Assembly: GCA_023392995.1 (NCBI GenBank)
Contig: JAEWMZ010000236.1
Span: 1 to 14,582 of the forward strand
DNA length: 14,582 nucleotides
Direction: 5' to 3'
Origin: Bacillota bacterium
GTDB taxonomy: Bacteria > Bacillota > Clostridia > Lachnospirales > Lachnospiraceae
Part shown: positions 1-7,269 of the stretch, one piece after another
Layout of the letters: every line of letters starts with the position of its first letter
Numbering within the stretch: the stretch's first letter is position 1
The notes under the pieces: generated by a model
Told to the model about the DNA's origin: nothing
Database searches by the model: none
Seen by the model: only the letters and a program-made list of their open reading frames with translations
Made by a program: the position numbers and the translations under genes

Positions 1-101
1 TTCTCGCACTATCAGGTGTAATTGTGATGTTAGCAGCTTTTCGATTTAAGAACATATTAGCAAACCGAAGAAGTGAGCTTCGGACGGGAGGTGGATTTAC
101 A
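1..101 (+). other. Open frame upstream of the PEP-synthase-like gene
   Basis: From position 3 to the likely start at 102, the frame of the downstream gene has no stop. It reads LALSGVIVMLAAFRF followed by a basic stretch (KNILANRR), which looks like the last membrane helix and tail of a membrane protein. The other two + frames stop at 19-21 and 47-49. Either this is chance, or an upstream membrane-protein gene at the window edge runs in frame into the next gene. No separate gene can be called from so short a piece. Confidence 0.35.
65..83 (+). promoter_or_regulatory. Small hairpin just upstream of the ribosome binding site
   Basis: CCGAAG (65-70) and CTTCGG (78-83) form a perfect 6-bp stem with a 7-nt loop. 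It ends two bases before the Shine-Dalgarno sequence GGGAGGTGG (86-94) of the following gene. The placement would allow an effect on translation initiation, or the stem may be the remnant of a terminator of an upstream gene. No T-run follows, so a functional terminator is unlikely. A regulatory role is inference. Confidence 0.3.
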
Positions 102-2513
102 ATGAAATACATAAAAAAGTTTCAAGAGGTAAAAAAAGGTGATATTTCTATCGTCGGAGGGAAAGGTGCAAACCTGGGTGAAATGTTTAACGCCGGTTTT
201 CCAATACCGGATGGCTTTTGTATTACAGGAGCTACCTTTGACGAATTTATGAAACGAAACAAATGTGAGCAATTATCCGCAGACAATGAAAAGCTTCGTT
301 CTGAAATAGCCGCTGGGCAGATCTGGGCTGAGCTTGAGAAGGAAATTATAGAATGTTACGCAGATCTTGGGCATAACATGCGAGTTGCGGTTCGATCCTC
401 GGCTACGGCCGAAGATTTGCCGGAAGCAAGTTTTGCGGGGCAGCAGGAAACGTATCTTAATGTTATTGGTAAAGAACAGTTGATCATTGCAATAAAGAAG
501 TGCTTTGCATCCTTGTATTCGACACGTGCCGTTACTTATCGAAAACAAGTAAACTTTGATACCATCAAAGTGTCTTTGGCAGTCGTAATTCAAAAGATGG
601 TGGAAAGCGAAGTTTCCGGCGTTCTTTTTACCGCTGATCCTGTCAGCCAAGAGACAGAGCAAATGATGCTCAATGCCTCCTGGGGGCTTGGCGAAGCGAT
701 TGTTTCAGGAAAAGTGACACCGGATATCTATATCTATAGCAAAAAGCATAGGCGTATTATCGAAAAAAAGCTGAGCGAAAAAGAGATTTTGATCTGTTAT
801 GGTACAACAGGGATAGAGGAACGAAAGACAACCTTGGAGCAAAAAAACAGCTTTTGCCTGAGTGAAAAACAGGCACTTGAAATTTTTGAAATGGGTCAAA
901 AAGTAGAACAGCATTATGGCAGTCCCCAGGATATCGAATGGGCCATTTCGGAGGGTAAGCTATATTTATTACAGTCCCGCCCAATTACAACTTTGAATAA
1001 AACAAAGGAAAGACCGCCGGAGCTTTCCGCATCACAAAAAGCTGTACTGAATAATTGGATTGAGCATTGTCCTACGCCCCTTTATCCTCTGGATGTAGAA
1101 CCATGTAAAATCATTGACAAGGCAAAATCTAAAGTGTTTCATGAATTAGGTGTTTCTATCGGTGGCGAACTAAATATGGATGAAAAAGGTATACTATCCT
1201 TTTCGACCGGTACGATGCATATTTCTCCCCGGATTATCAAGATTCCTTTACTGCTTCGCAAGTTTACCGATTATGCCATTAATTCACTCAACACGGAACA
1301 GGGGTTTTCCAGGATAAAAAAAGTATTAAATGAAAAATTTACAGAAGATATTTCTATGTTGTCCGTTTCCGCGCTGGTTCAGCAAGTGAAGGAGCTTATG
1401 AACTTATCGGAAGAGATTGCCTATATTCGCTTTCGATACAATATCTTTCCTTCGGTTGCCGTTGCAAAGCTGCTTAATCTGGCCTTGCACCGTGTTGATA
1501 AGCATATCAATGAATTTGATTTGTTAAGTGACCTGCCCTATAAAACCTGGGAATTGAATGTTACACTGAGAAACCTTGCAGCTTATATTCAGGAACATAG
1601 TGAGTTGAAAGAAGCGATTTTAGATTTGAAAATAGAAGATGATAATGCGATAGTAGCACTTTGCAATAACTATTCTGAATTTTCGATTAAGCTACAGAAT
1701 TTACTGAATGAATTTGGATGGAAATCCAGCAGCAGTTATTGTGCCTTTGGCTCCGTGTCATGGTTTGAAGATTTGACTCCTTTGTTCACTATAATAAAAG
1801 CGTTGCTGCAAGCTGAAAATATACACGTAGAAAACAATAAGTATCAGGCAATCCTTGCGAAAATTTCAAATCGTTTCTCTGCAAAAAAAGCGATCAAATT
1901 GCATAAGCAGATAGAGGAAATACGAGGGTATCATATGAATCGGGAAGAAAGTCTTTATCTGATCGAAATGTGTTATGGTCTGGCACGCAGGATGGTATTT
2001 GAGCTGAGTGGCCGGTTTCCGGAAACCTTTGAACAGCGAAAGGATATTCTTTTTCTTTCTTTAGAAGAGGTATATACCCTGCCGTTCGGAATTCAGGAGT
2101 ATAAAAGTAGGGTTATGATAAGAAAAGAGAACCGAATCCAAAATGAGAGACTATGGAATAGTCTTTCTATTGGGGGAAAGCAGGAGAACCCTAATATATT
2201 GACCGGGGTATCCGGTAATCAAGGGCTTTGCCGGGGGCGGGTAAGAAAGATTTTAACCTTACAGGAATTTGAGATAATGCAGCCGGGTGATATTCTTGTT
2301 TGCCGTTATACCGACCCCTCATGGACACCGTTATTTGCCTTAGCTGCGGCAGTCGTATCCGATACCGGCGGTCCTTTATCTCATAGCGCTATTGTAGCAA
2401 GAGAGTATAATATTCCAGCAGTTTTAGGGTGTGGCAACGCAACTGAAGTATTACTTGATGGACAGGAAATTATAGTGGATGGTGATAAAGGTATTGTTCG
2501 GGTTATATCTTAA
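102..2513 (+). CDS. PEP-synthase-like / rifampicin phosphotransferase-like protein
   Basis: Protein of 803 aa if started at ATG 102, chosen because GGGAGGTGG lies 7 nt upstream and the conserved fold begins at once (GGKGANLGEM near residue 20). Residues about 1-300 are the ATP-grasp-type PPDK/PEP-synthase N-terminal domain: VRSSATAEDLPEASFAGQQ, SGVLFTADP, and the closing LLQSRPIT near 290-297. A long middle domain of about 400 residues follows. The C-terminal swivelling phosphohistidine domain carries TGGPLSHSAIVARE, with the predicted phospho-acceptor His near 761. The PEP/pyruvate-binding TIM barrel of true PEP synthase and PPDK (which follows the His domain) is absent. This three-part order and length match rifampicin phosphotransferases, which use ATP to phosphorylate rifamycins, but other PEP-synthase-like proteins share it. 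The family is secure; the substrate is not. The gene appears monocistronic, ending at a strong terminator. The frame remains open upstream to the window edge, so an N-terminal extension or fusion cannot be excluded. Confidence 0.88.
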   Translation: MKYIKKFQEVKKGDISIVGGKGANLGEMFNAGFPIPDGFCITGATFDEFMKRNKCEQLSADNEKLRSEIAAGQIWAELEKEIIECYADLGHNMRVAVRSSATAEDLPEASFAGQQETYLNVIGKEQLIIAIKKCFASLYSTRAVTYRKQVNFDTIKVSLAVVIQKMVESEVSGVLFTADPVSQETEQMMLNASWGLGEAIVSGKVTPDIYIYSKKHRRIIEKKLSEKEILICYGTTGIEERKTTLEQKNSFCLSEKQALEIFEMGQKVEQHYGSPQDIEWAISEGKLYLLQSRPITTLNKTKERPPELSASQKAVLNNWIEHCPTPLYPLDVEPCKIIDKAKSKVFHELGVSIGGELNMDEKGILSFSTGTMHISPRIIKIPLLLRKFTDYAINSLNTEQGFSRIKKVLNEKFTEDISMLSVSALVQQVKELMNLSEEIAYIRFRYNIFPSVAVAKLLNLALHRVDKHINEFDLLSDLPYKTWELNVTLRNLAAYIQEHSELKEAILDLKIEDDNAIVALCNNYSEFSIKLQNLLNEFGWKSSSSYCAFGSVSWFEDLTPLFTIIKALLQAENIHVENNKYQAILAKISNRFSAKKAIKLHKQIEEIRGYHMNREESLYLIEMCYGLARRMVFELSGRFPETFEQRKDILFLSLEEVYTLPFGIQEYKSRVMIRKENRIQNERLWNSLSIGGKQENPNILTGVSGNQGLCRGRVRKILTLQEFEIMQPGDILVCRYTDPSWTPLFALAAAVVSDTGGPLSHSAIVAREYNIPAVLGCGNATEVLLDGQEIIVDGDKGIVRVIS

Positions 2514-2589
2514 AAGAACATGTTTTTAACTAAGTAGAACTGGAACTATAAGCTTTTTACCTATCATACATGAAAAAAAATAGAAATTA

Positions 2590-2637
2590 ACAAAGCTAAC
2601 AGATAGTCTAGTGATTGATCTGCTAGCTTTGTTTTTA
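2590..2637 (+). terminator. Rho-independent terminator of the PEP-synthase-like gene
   Basis: A 15-bp stem (2590-2604 pairing with 2618-2632, one A/C mismatch) encloses a 13-nt loop and is followed by a run of five T (2632-2636). It lies about 75 nt after the stop codon. The A-rich 5' flank is short, so it probably acts mainly on the + strand. Confidence 0.8.
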
Positions 2638-2732
2638 CATATGCCTAAAAATGTTAGATTTGAAAATCCGAAGTTCTCTTAAAATTATAGAACATTTTAT
2701 ACAGCATTAAGCTTCAAAAGTGCGATTTCAAA

Positions 2733-2948
2733 TTAGCTTCGGTGCATCTGACTGACAAAATCATCAATCTCTTGTCTGCTCCCAAATTCCTCAGGGTGAT
2801 TTAAGATATAGCTTCGAGTATCAGAATCAAGGGAGGACAGGTAACTATTCCGGTCTTCATCATTTAAGAAGATACCTGCTGCGAATGCAAAACTTCCGTA
2901 GGGCACAAAGGCTGGTATCACGGTTGATGAATATTGCATGGGATCCAT
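2733..2948 (-). CDS. Small protein of unknown function, 71 aa
   Basis: ATG at 2948 with AGAAGGTGA about 5 nt upstream, a good clostridial ribosome binding site. The product begins MDPMQYSSTVIPAFVPYGSF, continues with a short hydrophobic stretch (AFAAGIFL) and ends in an acidic, probably helical segment of about 45 residues (NDEDRNSYLSSLDSDTRSYI and on to FVSQMHRS). I do not recognise the family. It starts 15 nt after the stop of the 50-aa gene upstream, so the two are very likely co-transcribed. Small paired proteins of this sort in spore-formers are sometimes coat- or spore-associated, but nothing in the sequence proves that here. No clear terminator was found after the stop. Confidence 0.6.
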   Translation of the reverse strand: MDPMQYSSTVIPAFVPYGSFAFAAGIFLNDEDRNSYLSSLDSDTRSYILNHPEEFGSRQEIDDFVSQMHRS

Positions 2949-2963
2949 AAAATCACCTTCTCT

Positions 2964-3116
2964 CTATTTGGTTCCCTTGTTATAGGATTTATTTGAAGTA
3001 TTTGAATTTACCTTATTGCTTGAGGTACAGTTGCAGTTTTTGTAATCTACATCATTATCAGAATTGTTATTTTTAGCACCGGTATCTTTGGAAGGTGTTG
3101 CTTTACTATTTTTCAT
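2964..3116 (-). CDS. Small Asn/Lys-rich protein with a CNC motif, 50 aa
   Basis: ATG at 3116 is preceded by AAAGGAGAT at good spacing, an unusually strong ribosome binding site for so short a frame. The product (MKNSKATPSKDTGAKNNNSD, then NDVDYKNCNCTSSNKVNSNT, then SNKSYNKGTK) is hydrophilic, rich in Asn, Ser, Lys and Thr, with two Cys in a CNC motif and no membrane segment or signal peptide. It looks intrinsically disordered. It is the first gene of a two-gene unit with the 71-aa protein. The function is not recognised. The strong ribosome binding site and the tight coupling to the second gene are the reasons to call it real. A role in spore or coat structure is possible but is inference only. 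Confidence 0.6.
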   Translation of the reverse strand: MKNSKATPSKDTGAKNNNSDNDVDYKNCNCTSSNKVNSNTSNKSYNKGTK

Positions 3117-3179
3117 AATTATTATCTCCTTTCTGTAGTTTTATTAATAGGTTAATTGCAAAACTCAGAGGCTAAAGCT

Positions 3180-3269
3180 ATTGTATACACAACATATACT
3201 GTTTCGAAGCGGAAGCTAAGCCCGAAGGAAGCGTTGATGCGAAGAAATAGTATATGTTGTGTATACAAT
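3180..3269. repeat. MITE-like element with 21-bp perfect inverted arms
   Basis: Left arm 3180-3200 (starts ATTGTATACA) and right arm 3249-3269 are perfect reverse complements over 21 bp. One G·T pair and four more Watson-Crick pairs extend the stem to 26 bp (3180-3205 with 3244-3269). The 38-nt apical segment is GC-richer than the arms and contains GCCCGAAGG. No target-site duplication is obvious and there is no transposase. It lies between the divergent small-gene pair and the GGDEF-EAL gene. It could be a non-autonomous mobile element or a large RNA hairpin. A 63-codon open frame crossing it has no ribosome binding site and is not called. Confidence 0.75.
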
Positions 3270-3398
3270 TACAGTAACTATATTGCTTCGCAATTAGTTT
3301 TATTAGTATTTGTTGATCGGGATAAAATAATTCGTAATTTATCATAGGCTAAATTCGTTAAAAGTAATCTCCTAAAATTTCTTAAAACAAGTAATAAA

Positions 3399-3427
3399 TT
3401 GACAAAATTCGTCACGTATTTTATAAT
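3399..3427 (+). promoter_or_regulatory. Consensus sigma-A promoter of the GGDEF-EAL gene
   Basis: TTGACA (3399-3404) and TATAAT (3422-3427) are separated by exactly 17 nt, so both hexamers match the sigma-A consensus fully. Transcription would start near 3434, giving a leader of about 85 nt before the start codon at 3520. Such a perfect promoter implies strong basal transcription unless a repressor acts. Confidence 0.78.
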
Positions 3428-3438
3428 AAATCTATAAG

Positions 3439-3462
3439 CCTGGGTTGACAATATTGTCCAGG
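3439..3462 (+). promoter_or_regulatory. Hairpin at the 5' end of the GGDEF-EAL leader
   Basis: CCTGG (3439-3443) pairs with CCAGG (3458-3462), and inside lies the perfect 12-nt palindrome GACAATATTGTC (3447-3458), which shares one base with the outer stem. The element sits just after the predicted transcription start, so it may be a repressor operator or a transcript-stabilising 5' hairpin. It does not resemble the cyclic-di-GMP (GEMM) riboswitch core. Confidence 0.4.
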
Positions 3463-3519
3463 TTATTGGTCGCCAAAGATGAACAAAGTGACAGTTTTAT
3501 GATAGATGGGAGTAAAAGA

Positions 3520-5547
3520 ATGCTTAAAGCAGTTTCAAAAAATAAGTTACATAAAGCGGGTGTACCTATAAAGAAAAGAATTCTGCCCGCATTTCAAAAT
3601 GAGGCGGTAACAATCGCCTCTATTTACTGGATTTTTGGCGCATTATGGATTTTATTATCGGATCGAATTCTTGAACTGGTCATCCAGAATATTGAAGTTT
3701 ATAAGCATTATCAAACATATAAGGGCTGGCTTTTTATTTTTATTACGACCTTGATGCTCTTTTTTCTGATTCGGGATAGAATTGTATTGTTGAGAAATGA
3801 GAACAGTAAGACTCAGAGTACCTACGATAAGCTCAGCATGGCTCATAATGAGCTTACCAAGGCAAAGACAGAGTTGGACTTTCAAAAAGAGCTAACAGAG
3901 AGTATTATTAGTGATGCGCCGGTTTTTATTTTTACACACAATGAAGAGTGTATGATTAGTGTTAATCCCTTCGCGCAGAAGATGTGCGGATATACCATAG
4001 AAGATTTTAACGGAAGAAACTGGATTGAACTCTTGGTACCGCGGGATTATCAAGAGAATATCCGTAAAATATTAAAGGATATTCGTGAGAAGAAACAGGT
4101 TCAGGATTTTGAGATACCTATGATATCAAAGGATGGTTCTTTGATTAATATTCTATGGAATAGTACTATGATGAGCACCAGGTGGGAGAAAGAGAAGCAT
4201 TATTTTGTTTCCTTTGGAGTTGATATTAATGAAAGAAAGCGGTATGAAGATCAAATCGAACATATGGCCTATTACGATGTGTTAACGGGACTGCCAAATC
4301 GGGCGCAGTTCGAAAATGAAATAAATAAGCAGATTAATCATAATGTTCGAGGTAATTACTTTATGATTACTTATATTGATATTGATAATTTTAAGAATAT
4401 TAATGATTCCATGGGACATCAGGTTGGCGATTTGTTTTTAAATTATTTTGGAGAGAGATTAAAAGCAGAAATAGGTTCTCCTCATATTGTGGCAAGACTG
4501 GGTGGAGATGAATTTGCTATTTTGTTTGCACGAATAAATAAGGAAGATGTGTTACTAAAACTAGAAGCTCTGATGCAGAGAATCAGTCAGTCCTGGACGA
4601 TTGAGAACAGGCAGTTTTACATATCTATGAGTGTTGGTGTTGTAGCTTATCCCTATGATGGAACAGACTCCACAACCTTGCTGAAAAATGCGGATATTGC
4701 TATGTATTCTGCAAAAAGAGAAGGAAAAAACCGGATACAATTCTATCAGAAGGAGATTAATGATAATAACTCGCATCATATTAAAATGATTAATAATCTC
4801 CAATATGGTATGGAAGGAGAGCAGTTCGTATTATACTATCAGCCTCAGTTTTGTCTGAAGACTGGAAAGGTATTGGGGGTTGAAGCACTGGTTCGTTGGA
4901 TTCATCCGGAGGAAGGATTCATACCGCCGTCGGAGTTCATTCCCTTAGCAGAAGAGTCGGGGCAAATCTATAAGCTAGAACGATGGATTATCAAGAAGGC
5001 ACTGCAACAGAAGAAAGAATGGGAACAGGCAGGTTACCATGAACTTGAAATGTCGGTGAACTTATCGGGTAAAACCTTAACCAGCAGTGTTAACTTTAAT
5101 GAGATTGAGAAAATAATACAGCAGGCTGGGGTAAAATATGAAAAAGTAGTGATTGAGATTACAGAGACGGCTAATATTGATGATGTTGAGATTGTAATTG
5201 AACATTTACAACGCCTGCGCAATATGGGTATCCGTATAGCGCTGGATGATTTTGGCACAGGCTATTCCTCTTTGAATTATTTGAAGATGTTTCCGATTAA
5301 CATCATAAAGCTGGACAGGAGCTTTATTCGAGCAATTAACGAGAATAGTGTTGATATGCTATTGATTAAGAATATTTTAATGCTGGCACATGATTTGGAA
5401 TTCTATGTTGTGGCAGAAGGAATAGAAACACAGGATCAATTGGATTTCTTAAGAAAGGGAAGCTGTAATTCTGGACAAGGCTACTTGTTTAGTAAACCAT
5501 TGCCGATCGAACTGTTGGAGGAGGTATTACAGAAGAATTTTTCCTAG
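3520..5547 (+). CDS. Membrane-bound PAS-GGDEF-EAL cyclic-di-GMP enzyme
   Basis: Protein of 675 aa from ATG 3520, chosen because GGGAG lies 7 nt upstream; a TTG at 3445 and an ATG at 3499 are in frame but lack a good ribosome binding site. Two membrane helices (about 29-49 and 70-88) enclose a short outside loop. A short linker leads to a PAS/PAC sensor (about 125-237), a diguanylate cyclase domain (about 250-415) and a phosphodiesterase domain (about 423-670). The GGDEF motif at 328-332 is intact (ARLGGDEFAIL), as is the metal/substrate region DIDNFKNINDSMGH. The usual RxxD inhibitory site five residues before GGDEF reads GSPH, so product inhibition is probably lost. The EAL domain keeps EALVRW (455), VNLSG, EITET, LDDFGTGYSSL, IKLDRSF, AEGIET and GQGY, so it should hydrolyse cyclic-di-GMP. 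Both activities look possible; the net direction is unknown. It probably sets motility, adhesion or biofilm state in response to a signal at the membrane or PAS domain. It is a single-gene unit with its own promoter and terminator. Confidence 0.94.
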   Translation: MLKAVSKNKLHKAGVPIKKRILPAFQNEAVTIASIYWIFGALWILLSDRILELVIQNIEVYKHYQTYKGWLFIFITTLMLFFLIRDRIVLLRNENSKTQSTYDKLSMAHNELTKAKTELDFQKELTESIISDAPVFIFTHNEECMISVNPFAQKMCGYTIEDFNGRNWIELLVPRDYQENIRKILKDIREKKQVQDFEIPMISKDGSLINILWNSTMMSTRWEKEKHYFVSFGVDINERKRYEDQIEHMAYYDVLTGLPNRAQFENEINKQINHNVRGNYFMITYIDIDNFKNINDSMGHQVGDLFLNYFGERLKAEIGSPHIVARLGGDEFAILFARINKEDVLLKLEALMQRISQSWTIENRQFYISMSVGVVAYPYDGTDSTTLLKNADIAMYSAKREGKNRIQFYQKEINDNNSHHIKMINNLQYGMEGEQFVLYYQPQFCLKTGKVLGVEALVRWIHPEEGFIPPSEFIPLAEESGQIYKLERWIIKKALQQKKEWEQAGYHELEMSVNLSGKTLTSSVNFNEIEKIIQQAGVKYEKVVIEITETANIDDVEIVIEHLQRLRNMGIRIALDDFGTGYSSLNYLKMFPINIIKLDRSFIRAINENSVDMLLIKNILMLAHDLEFYVVAEGIETQDQLDFLRKGSCNSGQGYLFSKPLPIELLEEVLQKNFS

Positions 5548-5713
5548 AGATTGTCTGAAAACCTTTGCATTGCTTTATTAATAATGTGATCAAAGGAGAG
5601 GCTTATTCGCAAGCTTAAAAATATAAATGATAGATTTAGACATTAAAAGCTTTCAAGAGGTAGTAATGAGTGGGTGAAAGATCCCTCCACTATTTGTTTG
5701 CACACAGAGTCAT

Positions 5714-5771
5714 AAAATCAGCCCTGAAAAGAAAATCGATTATGATTATTCTTATGCAGGGCTGATTTTTT
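5714..5771. terminator. Terminator after the GGDEF-EAL gene, probably bidirectional
   Basis: A 13-bp perfect stem (5714-5726 with 5757-5769) encloses a 30-nt loop. It ends in a T-run on the + strand, and the matching A-run at the other end makes it T-rich on the - strand too, so it could also serve the - strand small gene ending at 5871. It lies about 165 nt after the stop codon; the stretch between holds no supported gene. Confidence 0.82.
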
Positions 5772-5870
5772 GCTTTATTAATTGTTTGGTTCCAGCCGAC
5801 ACGGGAGCTGAGGTTTCTCCTTTGCTCCTTTTGGAGCAGGAAAGACATATATATAAATAATAACATGAAT

Positions 5871-6038
5871 TTACTTATTATTTTTGTCTTCTTCCTCTGC
5901 TTCTTTCACAATTGCATCAAGCACATTAATTAAATCGTGAATATTATTCAATTCTACATTTCTCTCTAAAATTGCATTTTTTAAATCAACTGATAAAGTC
6001 TCGAATTTTTCTTTTACTGCAGGAGCTACATATGACAT
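5871..6038 (-). CDS. Small helical protein of unknown function, 55 aa
   Basis: ATG at 6038, stop at 5871-5873. The product starts MSYVAPAVKEKFETLSVDLK and ends in an acidic/Lys tail (KEAEEEDKNNK). It is charged and amphipathic, with no Cys, no signal peptide and no membrane segment, and is probably one or two helices (NAILERNVELNNIHDLINVL). A modest GGGA lies 5 nt upstream, with AAAGG a little further. A promoter-like pair (6067-6096) sits at the right distance. I have the impression that similar short proteins occur in Lachnospiraceae but cannot verify it, and I do not know a function. It follows the glycosyltransferase gene on the same strand with an 85-nt gap and could also be read from that transcript. 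Confidence 0.62.
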   Translation of the reverse strand: MSYVAPAVKEKFETLSVDLKNAILERNVELNNIHDLINVLDAIVKEAEEEDKNNK

Positions 6039-6066
6039 AGTTATCCCATACCTTTCACAAACTCAA

Positions 6067-6096
6067 TTTATAATTTCTATAGTTTAGGATTCCCAA
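6067..6096 (-). promoter_or_regulatory. Candidate sigma-A promoter of the 55-aa gene
   Basis: On the - strand, TTGGGA (6091-6096) and TATAAA (6067-6072) are 18 nt apart. Transcription would start near 6060, giving a leader of about 22 nt. The match is fair, not perfect. Confidence 0.42.
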
Positions 6097-6123
6097 AACT
6101 ACTTTTATTATGTGCTGGGTTTG

Positions 6124-7161
6124 CTATTTCAATAAGACCTGCGGTTTTTTCTTACGAAATATTACCTTGTTTTGAATAATATAGCTGAGACAGAATAATA
6201 AGCCTTCTGTCAATACTTTACTTAAGAAAAGCGGTAGCTGCAGTCCTTTGTTTAAAAAGGAGATCAGCAGATAATTACAACCAAGAATTGCTAGGACAAG
6301 CAAATAATATTGTACCAGGGCAGATGCTTTCTTGTTAGCCTTTGTTTGAAAAACAAAATGTTGATTTATCATATAATTGCATATGGAGCTAATCAGTCGT
6401 GCCCCAACTACTGCCGTCAGCAAATTTTGAAAAGCGGACTGTAATAGAAACAAAAATGCAAAATCGATTAGACCGCTGGCGATGGAGGACATACTGAATT
6501 TTAATATTGGCATTAATACTCGAATGGAATCAAGGATCGGATTAAAGTGAGAGCCTTTGTTATTATTTTCATAAATAGTTTCAATTGGAATACAATGAAA
6601 GTTAAAACCAGCCTTCTTCGCCTGCAAAAGTTGATTCATCTCGTATTCATAACGATTTCCCTCTAACTGCACCAACCAAGGCAGCATAGTGGAAGAGAAG
6701 CCACGTAAGCCTGTCTGAGTATCACTTATCTTTTGTCCGGTAATCAAGGAAAAGACAGCGCGGGTAATCGTATTGCCTAACATACTTTTTAGTGGTATCT
6801 TTCCAGCGAACTTACGGCTGCCAAGTATAATTGAGTTGGGATGAAAGGGCATGGATTCGGCAATTTTCTTTATATCCGCCCATTTGTGCTGGCCGTCGCA
6901 ATCTGCACAGATTAAGGCATCTGTCTCGTTTGTATTTAATAGATAGCGAAACGCCGTTTTTAAGGCGGCTCCTTTTCCTTGGTTAGTTTTGTGATGAAGC
7001 ACGGTGCACCCAAGCTCTGCGGCTATGTCAAAGAGGGCTTTGTATTTTTGAGAACTTCCGTCATTGACAAGGATGATCGCGTATTTTTCGTTTATTAGTA
7101 TTTCACTTATTAGCTTTAGCATTCTTGTGTCGGGCTGATATGCGGGTATAATTATTTTCAA
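6124..7161 (-). CDS. Glycosyltransferase family 2 fused to a GtrA-type membrane domain
   Basis: I place the start at TTG 7161 (345 aa, MKIIIPAYQPD), with GAGG 8 nt upstream. GT-A enzymes of this type begin directly with this first beta strand. An in-frame ATG at 7269 would add 36 residues, but it has no ribosome binding site and lies upstream of the predicted transcription start. Residues about 1-215 are a GT2 domain of the dolichyl-/polyprenyl-phosphate mannose/glucose synthase type: IIIPAY, VNDGSS, NQGKGAAL, the metal-binding ADCDGQH near 86-92 and DTQTGLRGF. Residues about 222-339 are a four-helix GtrA domain with NYMINQHFVF and YIIQNKVIFRK. The predicted role is transfer of a sugar from a nucleotide sugar to a polyprenyl phosphate, with GtrA aiding flipping of the lipid-linked sugar for cell-wall or teichoic acid decoration. 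The family is secure; sugar and acceptor are unknown. No polysaccharide cluster lies nearby. Confidence 0.9.
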   Translation of the reverse strand: MKIIIPAYQPDTRMLKLISEILINEKYAIILVNDGSSQKYKALFDIAAELGCTVLHHKTNQGKGAALKTAFRYLLNTNETDALICADCDGQHKWADIKKIAESMPFHPNSIILGSRKFAGKIPLKSMLGNTITRAVFSLITGQKISDTQTGLRGFSSTMLPWLVQLEGNRYEYEMNQLLQAKKAGFNFHCIPIETIYENNNKGSHFNPILDSIRVLMPILKFSMSSIASGLIDFAFLFLLQSAFQNLLTAVVGARLISSICNYMINQHFVFQTKANKKASALVQYYLLVLAILGCNYLLISFLNKGLQLPLFLSKVLTEGLLFCLSYIIQNKVIFRKKKPQVLLK

Positions 7162-7269
7162 CTTAAAAACCTCATTTCTGTAGCCTATTTTAATCGAATC
7201 ATATCTTGATGTAAAGATATTCTTTTGATCATGTAGTGGAATAAGATCCGGCTCGGTTACCTTACACAT

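Noticed and set aside
2660..2700. Terminator for the small-gene pair on -
   Set aside because: Only a 5-bp GTTCT/AGAAC stem without a T-run on the relevant strand.
3156..3347. 63-codon open frame on +
   Set aside because: It crosses both arms of the inverted-repeat element, lacks a ribosome binding site, and has no recognisable protein character.
3428..3519. Cyclic-di-GMP riboswitch in the leader of the GGDEF-EAL gene
   Set aside because: The leader is only about 85 nt and does not show the conserved GEMM core; only simple palindromes are present.
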